IMG/VR virus record: IMGVR_UViG_3300017744_004210
Coordinates: 1 to 39,149 of that record
Source: a virus
Length of the DNA: 39,149 nt
Strand: one strand, 5' to 3'
Shown here: one piece after another, positions 1 to 7,171 of the stretch
Layout of the letters: each line of letters starts with the position of its first letter
Position numbering within the stretch: the first letter of the stretch is position 1
Translations under genes and position numbers: made by a program
The notes under the pieces: generated by a model
Database searches by the model: none
Seen by the model: the letters and a program-made list of their open reading frames with translations, nothing else
Told to the model about the DNA's origin: nothing

Positions 1-1421
1 CCAATATTAGTACCTCTAAATGGGTTAGCTGATATTAAATCAGATGAATTATATAGTTGAGTACTTAAGTTTTGGTTACCAGTAGAAGCATATTGATTAA
101 GACCTAATAGATCATTCATTGCTCTGTAGTGATAACCTGTGTAATCCCTAAGATCTAATCCTAATGAATATCTCATACTACCTTTCTGGATATTAAGCTT
201 AGAGATAGCTCCAATCCAGTTATGAGAGTTCATAGATGCTCTTCGTACTAATACGTTTCTAGCGTAATCTTTATCATTATGAGACCCTACTTCGTATTGT
301 GAGTTATGAGCAACTACTGCGTCATAGTTAATAGTACCATCAGCATTTCTAGTTCCTTTACCATCTTCTAGGTAGTGTTCTGTTAGATCCTTACGGAAAG
401 GTAACATATCGATAGATCCTTCATAATAGTTTCTACCTCTAGGACCTGTTCCTCCACCTCTTCCGGCTGAACCGTATACAGATGTATTTAATTGAACGTT
501 TTCTGAAATATCCCAATCCCAGTTTAGAGTAGCAAGAGGTTTATTGTAGAAGTTTCTACGTAAGTTATACTCACTACCATTTAACGTTCCACCGTTAGTA
601 TTCCATCTCTGATCAATACCGGCTTTACCAAAGTTCTGGTAATCTCTAATAGATACCCAAACATCTCTTTGATGATGCCATTGTCCAGCACCTAAAACTG
701 ATAAGTTTAGGCTATGTTTTGAACCTTCTGGTGTGTAACCAACAGATGCAAAATAAGTCCAACCAGCTCCTGAAGTATTGTAAATATATCCGTTACCAGA
801 CCATTTAGTCAATAAATAAGAAGAAGACCATCCTTTGTCATTTACTCCAGTATTGTAAAGAGCGGTTGTTTTAATGTAACCGTCGTTACCTACCATTTGA
901 GTAATAGCCCCACCTTGAGCTTTCTCTGCACTCTTAGTGAAAATAGAAACAGTTCCACCGACTGAAGGAACTGCTAACGATGTGGCACCAAGACCACGTT
1001 GGATTTGGATGCTAGACGTCACGTCTGTCAATCCTTGCCAGTTTGACCAATAAACCCAACCATTTTCCATATCATTAACGGGTTGACCGTTAATAAGGAA
1101 AGAAGTATTACGCTGATCGAAACCTCTTAAAGAAATACGACTATCACCGTATCCTCCTCCTTGTTTAGTAGCATACACTCCAGGTGTCTTGTTCATAATT
1201 TCTGGAAACTCTTGGTTTCCTACTTTAAGGAGTACTTCTTGTGCTGAGATCGTACTAACTGCAATTGGTGTCTCTCTTTCTTTTGCGACATCAATAACTC
1301 TAGACGATACAACAACTTCTTCTAAGTTTACATCTAAGATGGTCTTAGAATCAGTACTCGTTTCTTGAGCGTAAGCTCCAACTGCTAAAAACATTAACAG
1401 CACTGTAACGAGTTTTCTCAT
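1..1421 (-). CDS. TonB-dependent receptor, N-terminal part (runs off the left edge)
   Basis: The frame is open from an ATG at 1421 to the window edge, about 473 codons, and the C-terminus is missing. Residues 1-18 form a Sec signal peptide (MRKLVTVLLMFLAVGAYA, then Q), typical of Bacteroidota. A TonB-box-like stretch (LEEVVVSS, about 33-40) and a plug domain follow (NKTPGVYATKQGGG, RISLRGFDQRN, INGQPVNDMENG, GGTVSIFTK). After that come alternating aromatic/polar strands of an outer-membrane barrel, including GLDLRDYTGYHYRAMND. Such receptors import siderophores, vitamins or glycans using TonB energy and often serve as phage receptors. The gene starts 46 bases after a small phage ORF on the same strand, so it looks like part of the phage operon. 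A chimeric assembly cannot be excluded. Family call is firm; substrate and phage role are unknown. Confidence 0.9.
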   Translation of the reverse strand, partial: MRKLVTVLLMFLAVGAYAQETSTDSKTILDVNLEEVVVSSRVIDVAKERETPIAVSTISAQEVLLKVGNQEFPEIMNKTPGVYATKQGGGYGDSRISLRGFDQRNTSFLINGQPVNDMENGWVYWSNWQGLTDVTSSIQIQRGLGATSLAVPSVGGTVSIFTKSAEKAQGGAITQMVGNDGYIKTTALYNTGVNDKGWSSSYLLTKWSGNGYIYNTSGAGWTYFASVGYTPEGSKHSLNLSVLGAGQWHHQRDVWVSIRDYQNFGKAGIDQRWNTNGGTLNGSEYNLRRNFYNKPLATLNWDWDISENVQLNTSVYGSAGRGGGTGPRGRNYYEGSIDMLPFRKDLTEHYLEDGKGTRNADGTINYDAVVAHNSQYEVGSHNDKDYARNVLVRRASMNSHNWIGAISKLNIQKGSMRYSLGLDLRDYTGYHYRAMNDLLGLNQYASTGNQNLSTQLYNSSDLISANPFRGTNI

Positions 1422-1467
1422 TTTCGTTGATTTAGATTAAATTAAGGTTAAACATTAACATAACATT

Positions 1468-1581
1468 TTAGGCTACAGTAGTTGTCCATATCCTTTCATC
1501 AATAATGTAAGGAAATGAATTCGAACATTCAACTTTTTGTAGCTTTTCTTCTATAAGTTGAACTATTTCTGGTTTTGTCAT
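1468..1581 (-). CDS. Small hypothetical protein (37 aa), coupled to the nuclease gene
   Basis: A 37-codon ORF whose ATG overlaps the stop of the upstream nuclease gene as ATGA, suggesting translational coupling. It starts MTKPEIVQLIEEKLQKVE, which looks like one amphipathic helix, and ends IIDERIWTTTVA. I recognise no family. It fills most of the space between the nuclease and the TonB-dependent receptor gene. The coupling supports a real gene, but the length makes this uncertain. Confidence 0.45.
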   Translation of the reverse strand: MTKPEIVQLIEEKLQKVECSNSFPYIIDERIWTTTVA

Positions 1582-1943
1582 CCTTGAAATACTTTTTTCT
1601 TGCCACCATCGTAGACATAAGCGTGGCCATTTTCTAATAATAACTCATTTAGAGATTTCTTTTCTCCTTCTATAAAAATTTCTGCTAATACTCTTCCATA
1701 TTTACCCACTCCATATGATTGAATAGTAAACAGTCCATTATTTTTTTCTAAATATTCTGTAGTAAATGCAGTAGCAGCTAGACCTCTTATTTTTTCTTCT
1801 TTATCTCGAGTTCTTTTTTCCCAAGTATCAACTCCTTTGAACCTTAATCTTTGTTTAGTCCAAACGTTAAACCCAAGGTCTATCATAACATCGGCAGTGT
1901 CGCCGTCTACAACCCTTACTAATTTTGCTTTATACTTATACAT
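1578..1943 (-). CDS. Thermonuclease / SNase-like nuclease
   Basis: Staphylococcal-nuclease fold protein of about 121 aa that would cleave DNA or RNA phosphodiester bonds with calcium. Motifs from the ATG at 1943: VVDGDT near residues 11-16, RFKGVDTWE (34-42) holding the Arg, Asp and Glu that match R35, D40 and E43 of micrococcal nuclease, and GKYGR (80-84) with the second catalytic Arg. LNELLLENGHAYVY closes the fold. I prefer this ATG over an in-frame TTG at 1958 because it leaves only an 8-base overlap with the ferredoxin gene. No signal peptide is seen, so it probably acts in the cytoplasm, perhaps in host DNA breakdown or phage recombination. That role is inferred. Confidence 0.9.
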   Translation of the reverse strand: MYKYKAKLVRVVDGDTADVMIDLGFNVWTKQRLRFKGVDTWEKRTRDKEEKIRGLAATAFTTEYLEKNNGLFTIQSYGVGKYGRVLAEIFIEGEKKSLNELLLENGHAYVYDGGKKKVFQG

Positions 1944-2244
1944 TATATTGTAAGCCAAAAAAGTTATAATTTCTCTTTACGTATGTGTCAGTACCATCTT
2001 TTTCAATAGCCTCTTCTTCACTATCATAAATAGCTTCAACTGGACATTCCGGCAAACAAGCTCCACAGTCAATACATTCGTCTGGATTGATGTAAAGCAT
2101 ATCGGTAGGACCTATTTCCATACCTGATACTTCTTGACCTGCTCCATCAATATCTATAGGACCATGTATACAGTCAACTGGGCAAACTGCTACACAGGCA
2201 GTATCACAAGTTGCTTCACATGGTTTACCTATAATATAACTCAT
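1936..2244 (-). CDS. Ferredoxin with two [4Fe-4S] clusters
   Basis: A 102-aa dicluster ferredoxin. The first half has Cys9, Cys13, Cys17, Cys21 and Cys25 (PCEATCDTACVAVCPVDC). The second half has the classic CxxCxxCxxxCP at residues 57-68 (CIDCGACLPECP). It would carry low-potential electrons in the cytoplasm. The start overlaps the stop of the preceding 80-aa gene as ATGA, and the radical SAM enzyme QueE lies about 0.6 kb upstream in the same operon. QueE and its relatives need a reductant, so a QueE partner role is plausible but inferred. Redox support of host metabolism is the main alternative. All cluster cysteines are present, so it should be functional. Confidence 0.9.
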   Translation of the reverse strand: MSYIIGKPCEATCDTACVAVCPVDCIHGPIDIDGAGQEVSGMEIGPTDMLYINPDECIDCGACLPECPVEAIYDSEEEAIEKDGTDTYVKRNYNFFGLQYNV

Positions 2245-2483
2245 TTACCTACTGATGTTACACGTTTCATAAAATTATTTAATGCATCAGTTCTTTTTAA
2301 ACCTCTCATTACAGACTCTCTTACGTTTTGAGCTCCATAAAGATTAGATAAAATTTCTCCTAATGCATCAAGCTCATTTTCAGTAATTCCTCTTGAATCT
2401 GTTATAGATTCTAATAACTTAATTGAGTTATTGATTTCAGTTAACGAGAACTCACTTAATTTTCTTATTACTGGTAGTTTCAT
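2241..2483 (-). CDS. Hypothetical protein (80 aa)
   Basis: A small, largely helical protein of 80 aa (starts MKLPVIRKLSEFSLTEINNS) with a charged central region (SITDSRGITENELDALGEIL) and a C-terminal FMKRVTSVGK. I recognise no characterised family; similar short proteins of unknown function occur in T4-like phages as far as I recall. There is no signal peptide or membrane segment. It overlaps the ferredoxin start by four bases and the stop of the 70-aa gene by four bases, so the three are probably translated together. Confidence 0.7.
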   Translation of the reverse strand: MKLPVIRKLSEFSLTEINNSIKLLESITDSRGITENELDALGEILSNLYGAQNVRESVMRGLKRTDALNNFMKRVTSVGK

Positions 2484-2692
2484 TCTGCAAAATGTCTTTC
2501 TATGGTCTCTAATACGTCTTCAGCCTCGGCCAAAGCTACAATAGCTTCAGTTGCATTTTTATAGAAATCCTCTGTAGAGTGATCACCAATACCAGCAGGA
2601 TGTTGAGTTAGTAACTCTAGTGTGAGTAAAGCTTTTTCTCTGTTTGCTTCGAATTCCTTCTTAAGCATTTTAATCACCGTGTATTGTGCCAT
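2480..2692 (-). CDS. Hypothetical helical protein (70 aa)
   Basis: A 70-aa acidic, mostly helical protein (starts MAQYTVIKMLKKEFEANREK; ends AEAEDVLETIERHFAE). Family not recognised. It is coupled through ATGA to the downstream 80-aa gene, and its start lies inside the end of the 56-aa ORF upstream, so it belongs to the same run of small genes between QueE and the ferredoxin. It shows no membrane segment and no cysteines. Confidence 0.65.
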   Translation of the reverse strand: MAQYTVIKMLKKEFEANREKALLTLELLTQHPAGIGDHSTEDFYKNATEAIVALAEAEDVLETIERHFAE

Positions 2693-2840
2693 CTTTTTCT
2701 CTAATTTTTATTAATAATTCTGTTAATTTTTCTAAACTGTATATTGCATTAGGGGCATCGCAATACTCCTGACAGCATATACCTAAATTACCGTGTATAA
2801 CTGATAGATGCTCTTCTATTTCGTTCCACGTATCTTCCAT
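2670..2840 (-). CDS. Small cysteine-containing hypothetical protein (56 aa)
   Basis: A 56-codon ORF starting with the ATG immediately after the QueE stop and running to TAA at 2670, overlapping the next gene by 23 bases. It begins MEDTWNEIEEHLSVIHGN and holds three clustered cysteines (ICCQEYC, residues 21-27) and one His nearby. The cluster could bind a metal but is too small to assign. Coding is supported by the tight packing and by the lack of another explanation for these 150 bases. Confidence 0.55.
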   Translation of the reverse strand: MEDTWNEIEEHLSVIHGNLGICCQEYCDAPNAIYSLEKLTELLIKIREKDGTIHGD

Positions 2841-3617
2841 TTATACTTCTCTTTCAGTATTAAACGCCATAATATGTGCTCTACCAGTAAATCTATATCC
2901 TTTATCTCTAACAAAGTCCATAACAACTGGGTAGCTTTCCATTAAAGATTCTCTATCATCACCTGCAGGCATACACCAAACTTTTTCATTAGGTATCTCT
3001 AACTCTTCTAAGAATTTATAAACTTCACCATAAATCCTTAAATCTTTATCTAATACAGGTTTAATATGATAATCCTTATGATACTCTATTGACTTTTTTA
3101 TAGCATCTTTATTAAGTCTAAACTTATTATGCTGTTTAATCATTTTTTCATCTACAATCTTACCTTGAGGAGTTTCTACTCCTAGTTGAGGAATAGAGTT
3201 ACTAAACTTAGGACTAATAGAAAGTAAATCTATAGGATAGTCAGTAGGTAAAAAATGACTACCTTCATTCTCTATTGTAATAAAGATATCTCTTTCATTA
3301 GCAAAATGTGTAAGTTCATTTACAAGTTTACCATGCATAGTAGGAGAACCACCAGTTAACATCATTTCTGATATATGAGGATTATCATCATATGCTTTAA
3401 TAATGTCATTAAAATTAAACTTACCTTTTTCTGGATGAATACTTGTATACCAGCTATCACACCAGCCACCTTCACCGAAGTAACACCTATGAGTGCAACC
3501 AGTAGTTCTAATAACAATAGTAGGAAAACCTTGTCTTGAACCTTCCGATTGTACTGCAGTATATACTTCTACTATTGGTAAATTTTTATTGTAGTCTTCT
3601 ATTCTACCTAGGCTCAT
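2841..3617 (-). CDS. queE: 7-carboxy-7-deazaguanine synthase (radical SAM)
   Basis: QueE converts 6-carboxytetrahydropterin to 7-carboxy-7-deazaguanine with SAM and a [4Fe-4S] cluster, in the preQ0 pathway. The 258-aa protein has the family start EVYTAVQSEGSRQGFPT (17-33), a radical SAM cysteine motif at Cys41, Cys45 and Cys53, the MMLTGGSP glycine-rich SAM motif near 90, and a TIENEGS segment near 135. The cysteine spacing is CX3CX7C, wider at the last step than the usual CX3CX2C; variants with insertions are known in QueE. The gene overlaps queD by 14 bases, so the two enzymes that act in sequence are made together. Family confidence is high; the spacing is worth noting. Confidence 0.9.
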   Translation of the reverse strand: MSLGRIEDYNKNLPIVEVYTAVQSEGSRQGFPTIVIRTTGCTHRCYFGEGGWCDSWYTSIHPEKGKFNFNDIIKAYDDNPHISEMMLTGGSPTMHGKLVNELTHFANERDIFITIENEGSHFLPTDYPIDLLSISPKFSNSIPQLGVETPQGKIVDEKMIKQHNKFRLNKDAIKKSIEYHKDYHIKPVLDKDLRIYGEVYKFLEELEIPNEKVWCMPAGDDRESLMESYPVVMDFVRDKGYRFTGRAHIMAFNTEREV

Positions 3618-4071
3618 ATATTGCTGAGTTTTTACCGTGTTCTCTAAATTCTACTTTTGATATTTTTACTCTACCTTGAGTTTCTTCTTTTATAAAGGGA
3701 TTTACTTTATCGTAAATAAATTGAGAAAATCTTTCAGCTCCTGTAGCAGGTACTATTCTTACTTGAGCTACACCTGCTTCATTCATTTTAAGAAAAGATT
3801 CTTTAAAAGGATCATCTTCGGCTACTACAAAAGTATGATCAAACATGTAATCAAACCATGCTTTAGGAGACATACCGTCTATAGTACCTTTAGCTCTTTT
3901 CATACCTCCGAAGTCCCATACCCAGTTACGTTCATCCAAATCTCCTTCAAACCATAATTTAAATGATATACCATACCCATGTAAATACCTACAGTGAGTA
4001 GTTTCGGCTTTCCATTGACGGAATACAGTCGAGAAACCGTCAAATACTTTCGTTGATGTAAATTTTCCCAT
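3604..4071 (-). CDS. queD: 6-carboxytetrahydropterin synthase (QueD / PTPS family)
   Basis: QueD turns 7,8-dihydroneopterin triphosphate into 6-carboxytetrahydropterin, the QueE substrate. In this 155-aa protein I see His26, Cys27 (probable catalytic Cys) and CRYLHGYG (27-34), then VWDFGGMK (51-58), FDHT with the Asp-His pair (77-80), and ATGAERFSQFIYD (109-121) with the conserved Glu. The usual zinc motif HGH reads HGY here (His31, Tyr33). I recall HGY in a divergent branch of the family, so the protein is probably active, but one zinc ligand differs from the E. coli enzyme. It ends in TAG, showing that this genome uses amber as an ordinary stop. Confidence 0.88.
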   Translation of the reverse strand: MGKFTSTKVFDGFSTVFRQWKAETTHCRYLHGYGISFKLWFEGDLDERNWVWDFGGMKRAKGTIDGMSPKAWFDYMFDHTFVVAEDDPFKESFLKMNEAGVAQVRIVPATGAERFSQFIYDKVNPFIKEETQGRVKISKVEFREHGKNSAIYEPR

Positions 4072-4349
4072 TATACCAGTTCTTCGTAGATACCTACTAC
4101 TTCTGATAATATAAGAACTACTGCGCAGGCTACCAACATATCGGCAGCTAATAATACGTACCCTGCTATTCTAACTCCAGACTTAATAAAAGATACTATT
4201 TGATGCTTTTTAGCATCTGGGTGATTTGTAGGTTGTGAAGGACTTTTAGCTTTAGAACGTCTACTGTAGAGATACTCTTCGTTCCTTAATTTGCGAGAAT
4301 CAACGTCATAGAGGTCATCCTCGATTTCTTTTAAATTTAAATTTACCAT
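4071..4349 (-). CDS. Hypothetical membrane-anchored protein (92 aa)
   Basis: A 92-aa protein with an acidic then strongly basic, Ser/Lys/Pro-rich N-terminal half (residues 1-50) and a hydrophobic C-terminal half (about 57-85, GYVLLAADMLVACAVVLIL) that would make one or two membrane helices. Family not recognised. Its stop shares a base with the queD start (TAATG), so it heads the que cluster. About 80 bases separate it from thyA, and an AT-rich stretch there may hold its promoter. Confidence 0.65.
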   Translation of the reverse strand: MVNLNLKEIEDDLYDVDSRKLRNEEYLYSRRSKAKSPSQPTNHPDAKKHQIVSFIKSGVRIAGYVLLAADMLVACAVVLILSEVVGIYEELV

Positions 4350-4428
4350 TTTTCGTGTTTTTAAAGTGGTGCTACGACACTATAGTCATATTAATAAATA
4401 TAATAAAAAATATTTTAATAGCCAACTT
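4350..4428 (-). promoter_or_regulatory. AT-rich intergenic stretch with possible promoter for the queD-queE group
   Basis: This 79-base gap is one of few real gaps here. Read on the minus strand it has an AT-rich run containing TTATATTTATTAA, which loosely resembles the CTTATATTATAA element seen before the replication genes. A short inverted repeat, GTGcTAcGACAC, follows it. The thyA side ends TAAAAGTTGG, and a very similar string follows the stop at 12753. Promoter function is a guess from position and composition. Confidence 0.25.
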
Positions 4429-5223
4429 TTAATTTGATAAAGATGCTTTGATTATAGGGTGAGATTCATAATTAATAAGTTCTACATCGAAATCTCCTCT
4501 ATATATATCATAGCAACTAAGCTTAGCTTCCGGAAGGTCGTAAGAATATCTACTTATTTGTTCCTCTGCTTGATCTAAATGATTAGAATATAGATGAACA
4601 TCACCAAAGTTTCCTATCAACTCTCCAGGCTCTAATCTAGTCTCTTTACATAGTAATAACAGTAACAGACCGTAACTACTAATATTAAACGGTACTCCTA
4701 AGAATAGGTCAGCACTTCTTTGATTCCACATAAGAGAGAGCTTACCATCTGCTACATAACATTGGAATGAATAATGGCAAGGAGGAAGAGTCATCTTATC
4801 TAAATCTTCTACATTCCAACTATCAACTAAATGTCTTCTACCATCTGGATTACTAATAATACCTGTAATAAGGTTCTCTAGCTGATCAATACCGTTTATA
4901 TCTCTCCATTGCTTACCGTAGATAGGTCCTAAATCTCCATCTGTTCTACCAGACTTTTCGTAATCACCATCCCATATCTTGCAATTGTTATCTTGAAGGT
5001 ACTTTATATTAGTATCTCCTCTAAGGAACCATTTTAACTCAGTAACCATAGTCTTGAAAGCAACCTTCTTAGTGGTTAAGATAGGAAAGCCTTCTGACAT
5101 ATCATGTCTGATTGTTGATCCGAATATAGATTTAGTACCAGTGCCTGTTCTATCGGTTTTATTTACACCCACAGCAAGAACTCTTCTAAGAAGTTTCTGA
5201 TAATCATTATCTAAGCTATTCAT
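4429..5223 (-). CDS. thyA: Thymidylate synthase (ThyA)
   Basis: ThyA methylates dUMP to dTMP using methylene-tetrahydrofolate. The 264-aa length matches the family. Motifs: DRTGTGT (24-30, phosphate-binding Arg), GFPILTTKK (45-53), LRGDTN (67-72), LGPIYGKQWR (98-107), LPPCH with catalytic Cys149, and NQRSADLFLGVPFNISSY with the Asn that selects uracil over cytosine. By these residues it is a normal dTMP synthase rather than a dCMP hydroxymethylase, although a dUMP hydroxymethylase cannot be ruled out by eye. It lies between the carbamoyltransferase group and the que genes and serves dNTP supply together with NrdAB and thioredoxin. Confidence 0.96.
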   Translation of the reverse strand: MNSLDNDYQKLLRRVLAVGVNKTDRTGTGTKSIFGSTIRHDMSEGFPILTTKKVAFKTMVTELKWFLRGDTNIKYLQDNNCKIWDGDYEKSGRTDGDLGPIYGKQWRDINGIDQLENLITGIISNPDGRRHLVDSWNVEDLDKMTLPPCHYSFQCYVADGKLSLMWNQRSADLFLGVPFNISSYGLLLLLLCKETRLEPGELIGNFGDVHLYSNHLDQAEEQISRYSYDLPEAKLSCYDIYRGDFDVELINYESHPIIKASLSN

Positions 5224-5225
5224 AC

Positions 5226-5342
5226 TTAAAAATTTTTATAAGTAAAAGGATCTCTCTTTTTTAATTCAGCTAGCTTTTTTTTATATATTTTATTTCTTTT
5301 ATATTCAGCAATTTTAGACTTTATCCATTTTATTATTTTCAT
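5226..5342 (-). CDS. Small basic helical protein (38 aa) coupled to carbamoyltransferase 1
   Basis: A 38-codon ORF whose ATG overlaps the carbamoyltransferase stop (ATGA) and that ends three bases before thyA starts. The product (starts MKIIKWIKSKIAEYKRNK) has about 16 Lys/Arg and looks like one long basic helix ending in DPFTYKNF. From memory, tiny Lys-rich ORFs of this kind accompany carbamoyltransferase genes in other phages, but I cannot check that. No function can be assigned. Coupling and placement argue that it is real. Confidence 0.55.
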   Translation of the reverse strand: MKIIKWIKSKIAEYKRNKIYKKKLAELKKRDPFTYKNF

Positions 5343-6979
5343 TTTTTTTGTATTAAAAAGTTATTGATTACTAAAAAGTCTATATTTGAATTTAAATATC
5401 TCTTAATAGCTTGTTCAGGAGTTAATGTTATAGTCTGATCTTTAAGATTAAATGATGTATTTAAAACTACAGGTATTCCTGATTGACTTCCAATTTGAGT
5501 AATAAGTTTATGAAATTTTTCGTTTTGCTTTTTTGAAACTGTCTGAACTCTACATGTATTATCTATATGGGTAGCCGAAGGAATAAGTTTAGTTTTACTT
5601 TTCATTACTTTAGACATATATGGTGATATCTCTTCAGAATCAAAAAATTGATAAAATCTTTCTTCAGTAATAGCAGGGGCAAAGGGTCGAAATCCTTCTC
5701 TTTTCTTTATAACTAAATTTAATTTTTCTCTCATTGATGGATCTCTAGGGTTAGCTAGTATACTTCTATTGCCTAAAGCTCTTGCTCCGAACTCCATCCT
5801 GCCTTGGAACCATGCAATTATATTCCCACCATTTATTAATTTAGCAACCTTATTAATAAGAGCATTTTCATTAAGTTTAAAAATATAAAGATTTGGTTTA
5901 TACTTATTAACTACACTCTTAACAACTTTATCTGAAAATTCAGGTCCTAAGTATGGATCAATTTTTATTTTACTATTTAAACAAGCTCCTATTGCTGACC
6001 CTGCATCTGAAGGAGCAAAAGGTATATAAATTGACTTAAAAAACTTATATGCTAAACTGTTAGCTTTACCATTATAAGCACAACCTCCTGATATGCATAA
6101 GTTATCAGAACCTGTAATATTTTTAGCTGTTTTTACTAACTTTAAAAATTGATATTCGTAAAGTTTTTGTAAAGCTGCAGCTAAATTTTTATGATCTTGA
6201 GTAACTTTTTCTTCAGGGAGTCTAGGGGGTAAATTAAGTAATTTGCATAAACGTCTGTTAAACATTATCTTATCTGAATATTCCCAGGTAAAGTATTTTT
6301 GATTTATAGTAAATTTGTTAGAAGTATTTTCAAACACAGATAATAATTCAGTAAAATATACTCTACTATCACCGTATGGAGCAAGTCCCATTACTTTATA
6401 TTCACCTTCATTAGGTTTAAATCCTAAATATGCAGTAATAGTTGAATATAGCATTCCTAAAGAGTTAGGAAAATCTATAGATATTTTTTTCTCTATTTTA
6501 TTACCTCTACCGTGGGAGATAGTAGTTGTTTCCCACTCTCCAACACCGTCGACAGTGAGTATTGCTGAATTACTATAATCACTAGTGTAATAAGAGTAAG
6601 CAGCGTGACTATCATGATGATCGTTAAAATAGATTTTGCCGGTGTAGCCCATAGATTCGAGAATATCTTTCGGATTTTGGGACTTTTTGAATTTTTTATA
6701 CTTCCTGTTAAGAAAAAACGTTTTGAAGGGTTTTTTAGCAAACGTAGTGCGGACTCTGCTATCTTTTTTTTCTGGATTTTCATACCAATATACCTCATTT
6801 ATATCATAAATAGTTTTACCAGCTTCTGAAAGTACATATCGTATAGCATTTTTAGGAAAACTACTATCATGTTTAATCCCTGTAAATCTCTCTTCTTCTG
6901 CAGCAGCTACTACTTTATTATCTATAATTAGTGCAGCAGCCGAGTCGTGGTAAAAAGCTGATATCCCTAATTTAATCAT
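5339..6979 (-). CDS. Carbamoyltransferase 1, NodU/CmcH/TobZ family
   Basis: Enzymes of this family move a carbamoyl group from carbamoyl phosphate, via carbamoyl-AMP, to a hydroxyl on a sugar, antibiotic or, in some phages, possibly a nucleobase. Counting from the ATG at 6979 (546 aa): Kae1-like N-domain start KLGISAFYHDSAAALI (3-18), metal site NDHHDSHAA (119-127) with VDGVGEWE (143-150), GGCAYN (298-303), and APSDAGSAIGA (322-332). The YrdC-like C-domain follows with FGARALGNRSIL (397-408) and FRPFAP (430-435). An upstream in-frame start at 7072 would add 31 residues that look non-coding and would overlap the DUF2061 gene, so I use 6979. The start overlaps the DUF2061 stop (ATGA). The acceptor is unknown. 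Confidence 0.92.
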   Translation of the reverse strand: MIKLGISAFYHDSAAALIIDNKVVAAAEEERFTGIKHDSSFPKNAIRYVLSEAGKTIYDINEVYWYENPEKKDSRVRTTFAKKPFKTFFLNRKYKKFKKSQNPKDILESMGYTGKIYFNDHHDSHAAYSYYTSDYSNSAILTVDGVGEWETTTISHGRGNKIEKKISIDFPNSLGMLYSTITAYLGFKPNEGEYKVMGLAPYGDSRVYFTELLSVFENTSNKFTINQKYFTWEYSDKIMFNRRLCKLLNLPPRLPEEKVTQDHKNLAAALQKLYEYQFLKLVKTAKNITGSDNLCISGGCAYNGKANSLAYKFFKSIYIPFAPSDAGSAIGACLNSKIKIDPYLGPEFSDKVVKSVVNKYKPNLYIFKLNENALINKVAKLINGGNIIAWFQGRMEFGARALGNRSILANPRDPSMREKLNLVIKKREGFRPFAPAITEERFYQFFDSEEISPYMSKVMKSKTKLIPSATHIDNTCRVQTVSKKQNEKFHKLITQIGSQSGIPVVLNTSFNLKDQTITLTPEQAIKRYLNSNIDFLVINNFLIQKK

Positions 6980-7167
6980 TTGTAAAATTTTATCCAGATT
7001 CTTTCGTAACTGAAGTATCCTATGGTTTTTAATACCGTGTCTATACTTCCTACTGCTAATCCAAATTTCCAATCACCTGAAACTGCCCATCCTGTAAATA
7101 TAGTAATTGAAGTAGCTATAATTCTCCATATAAAAGTTTTTACTAACGTTTTTTTTATACTACTCAT
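6976..7167 (-). CDS. DUF2061 membrane protein
   Basis: A 63-aa protein matching the DUF2061 pattern: KTLVKTFIWRIIATSITIFT (6-25), GDWKFGLAVGSIDTVLKTIG (31-50) and YERIWIKF near the end. Two membrane helices are predicted. The family is poorly understood; members are often found beside sulfate-activation or sugar-phosphate genes, and an APS-kinase-like gene lies 1.2 kb upstream here. It is coupled by ATGA to carbamoyltransferase 1, so it may hold that enzyme or its substrate at the membrane. That role is inference. Confidence 0.85.
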   Translation of the reverse strand: MSSIKKTLVKTFIWRIIATSITIFTGWAVSGDWKFGLAVGSIDTVLKTIGYFSYERIWIKFYK

Positions 7168-7171
7168 ATTA

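Noticed and set aside
4429-5223. dCMP hydroxymethylase instead of thymidylate synthase
   Set aside because: The Asn in GVPFNISSY that recognises uracil is present, where dCMP hydroxymethylases have Asp.
6493-6798. 101-aa minus-strand ORF and two plus-strand ORFs (6315-6578, 6605-6829) inside carbamoyltransferase 1
   Set aside because: They lie in other frames of a gene whose motifs run through the whole region; their translations are low-complexity and hydrophobic with no recognisable domain.
6980-7072. Longer start for carbamoyltransferase 1 at 7072
   Set aside because: The extra 31 residues resemble no family sequence and overlap the clear DUF2061 gene; the family begins at KLGISAFYHDSA, right after the ATG at 6979.
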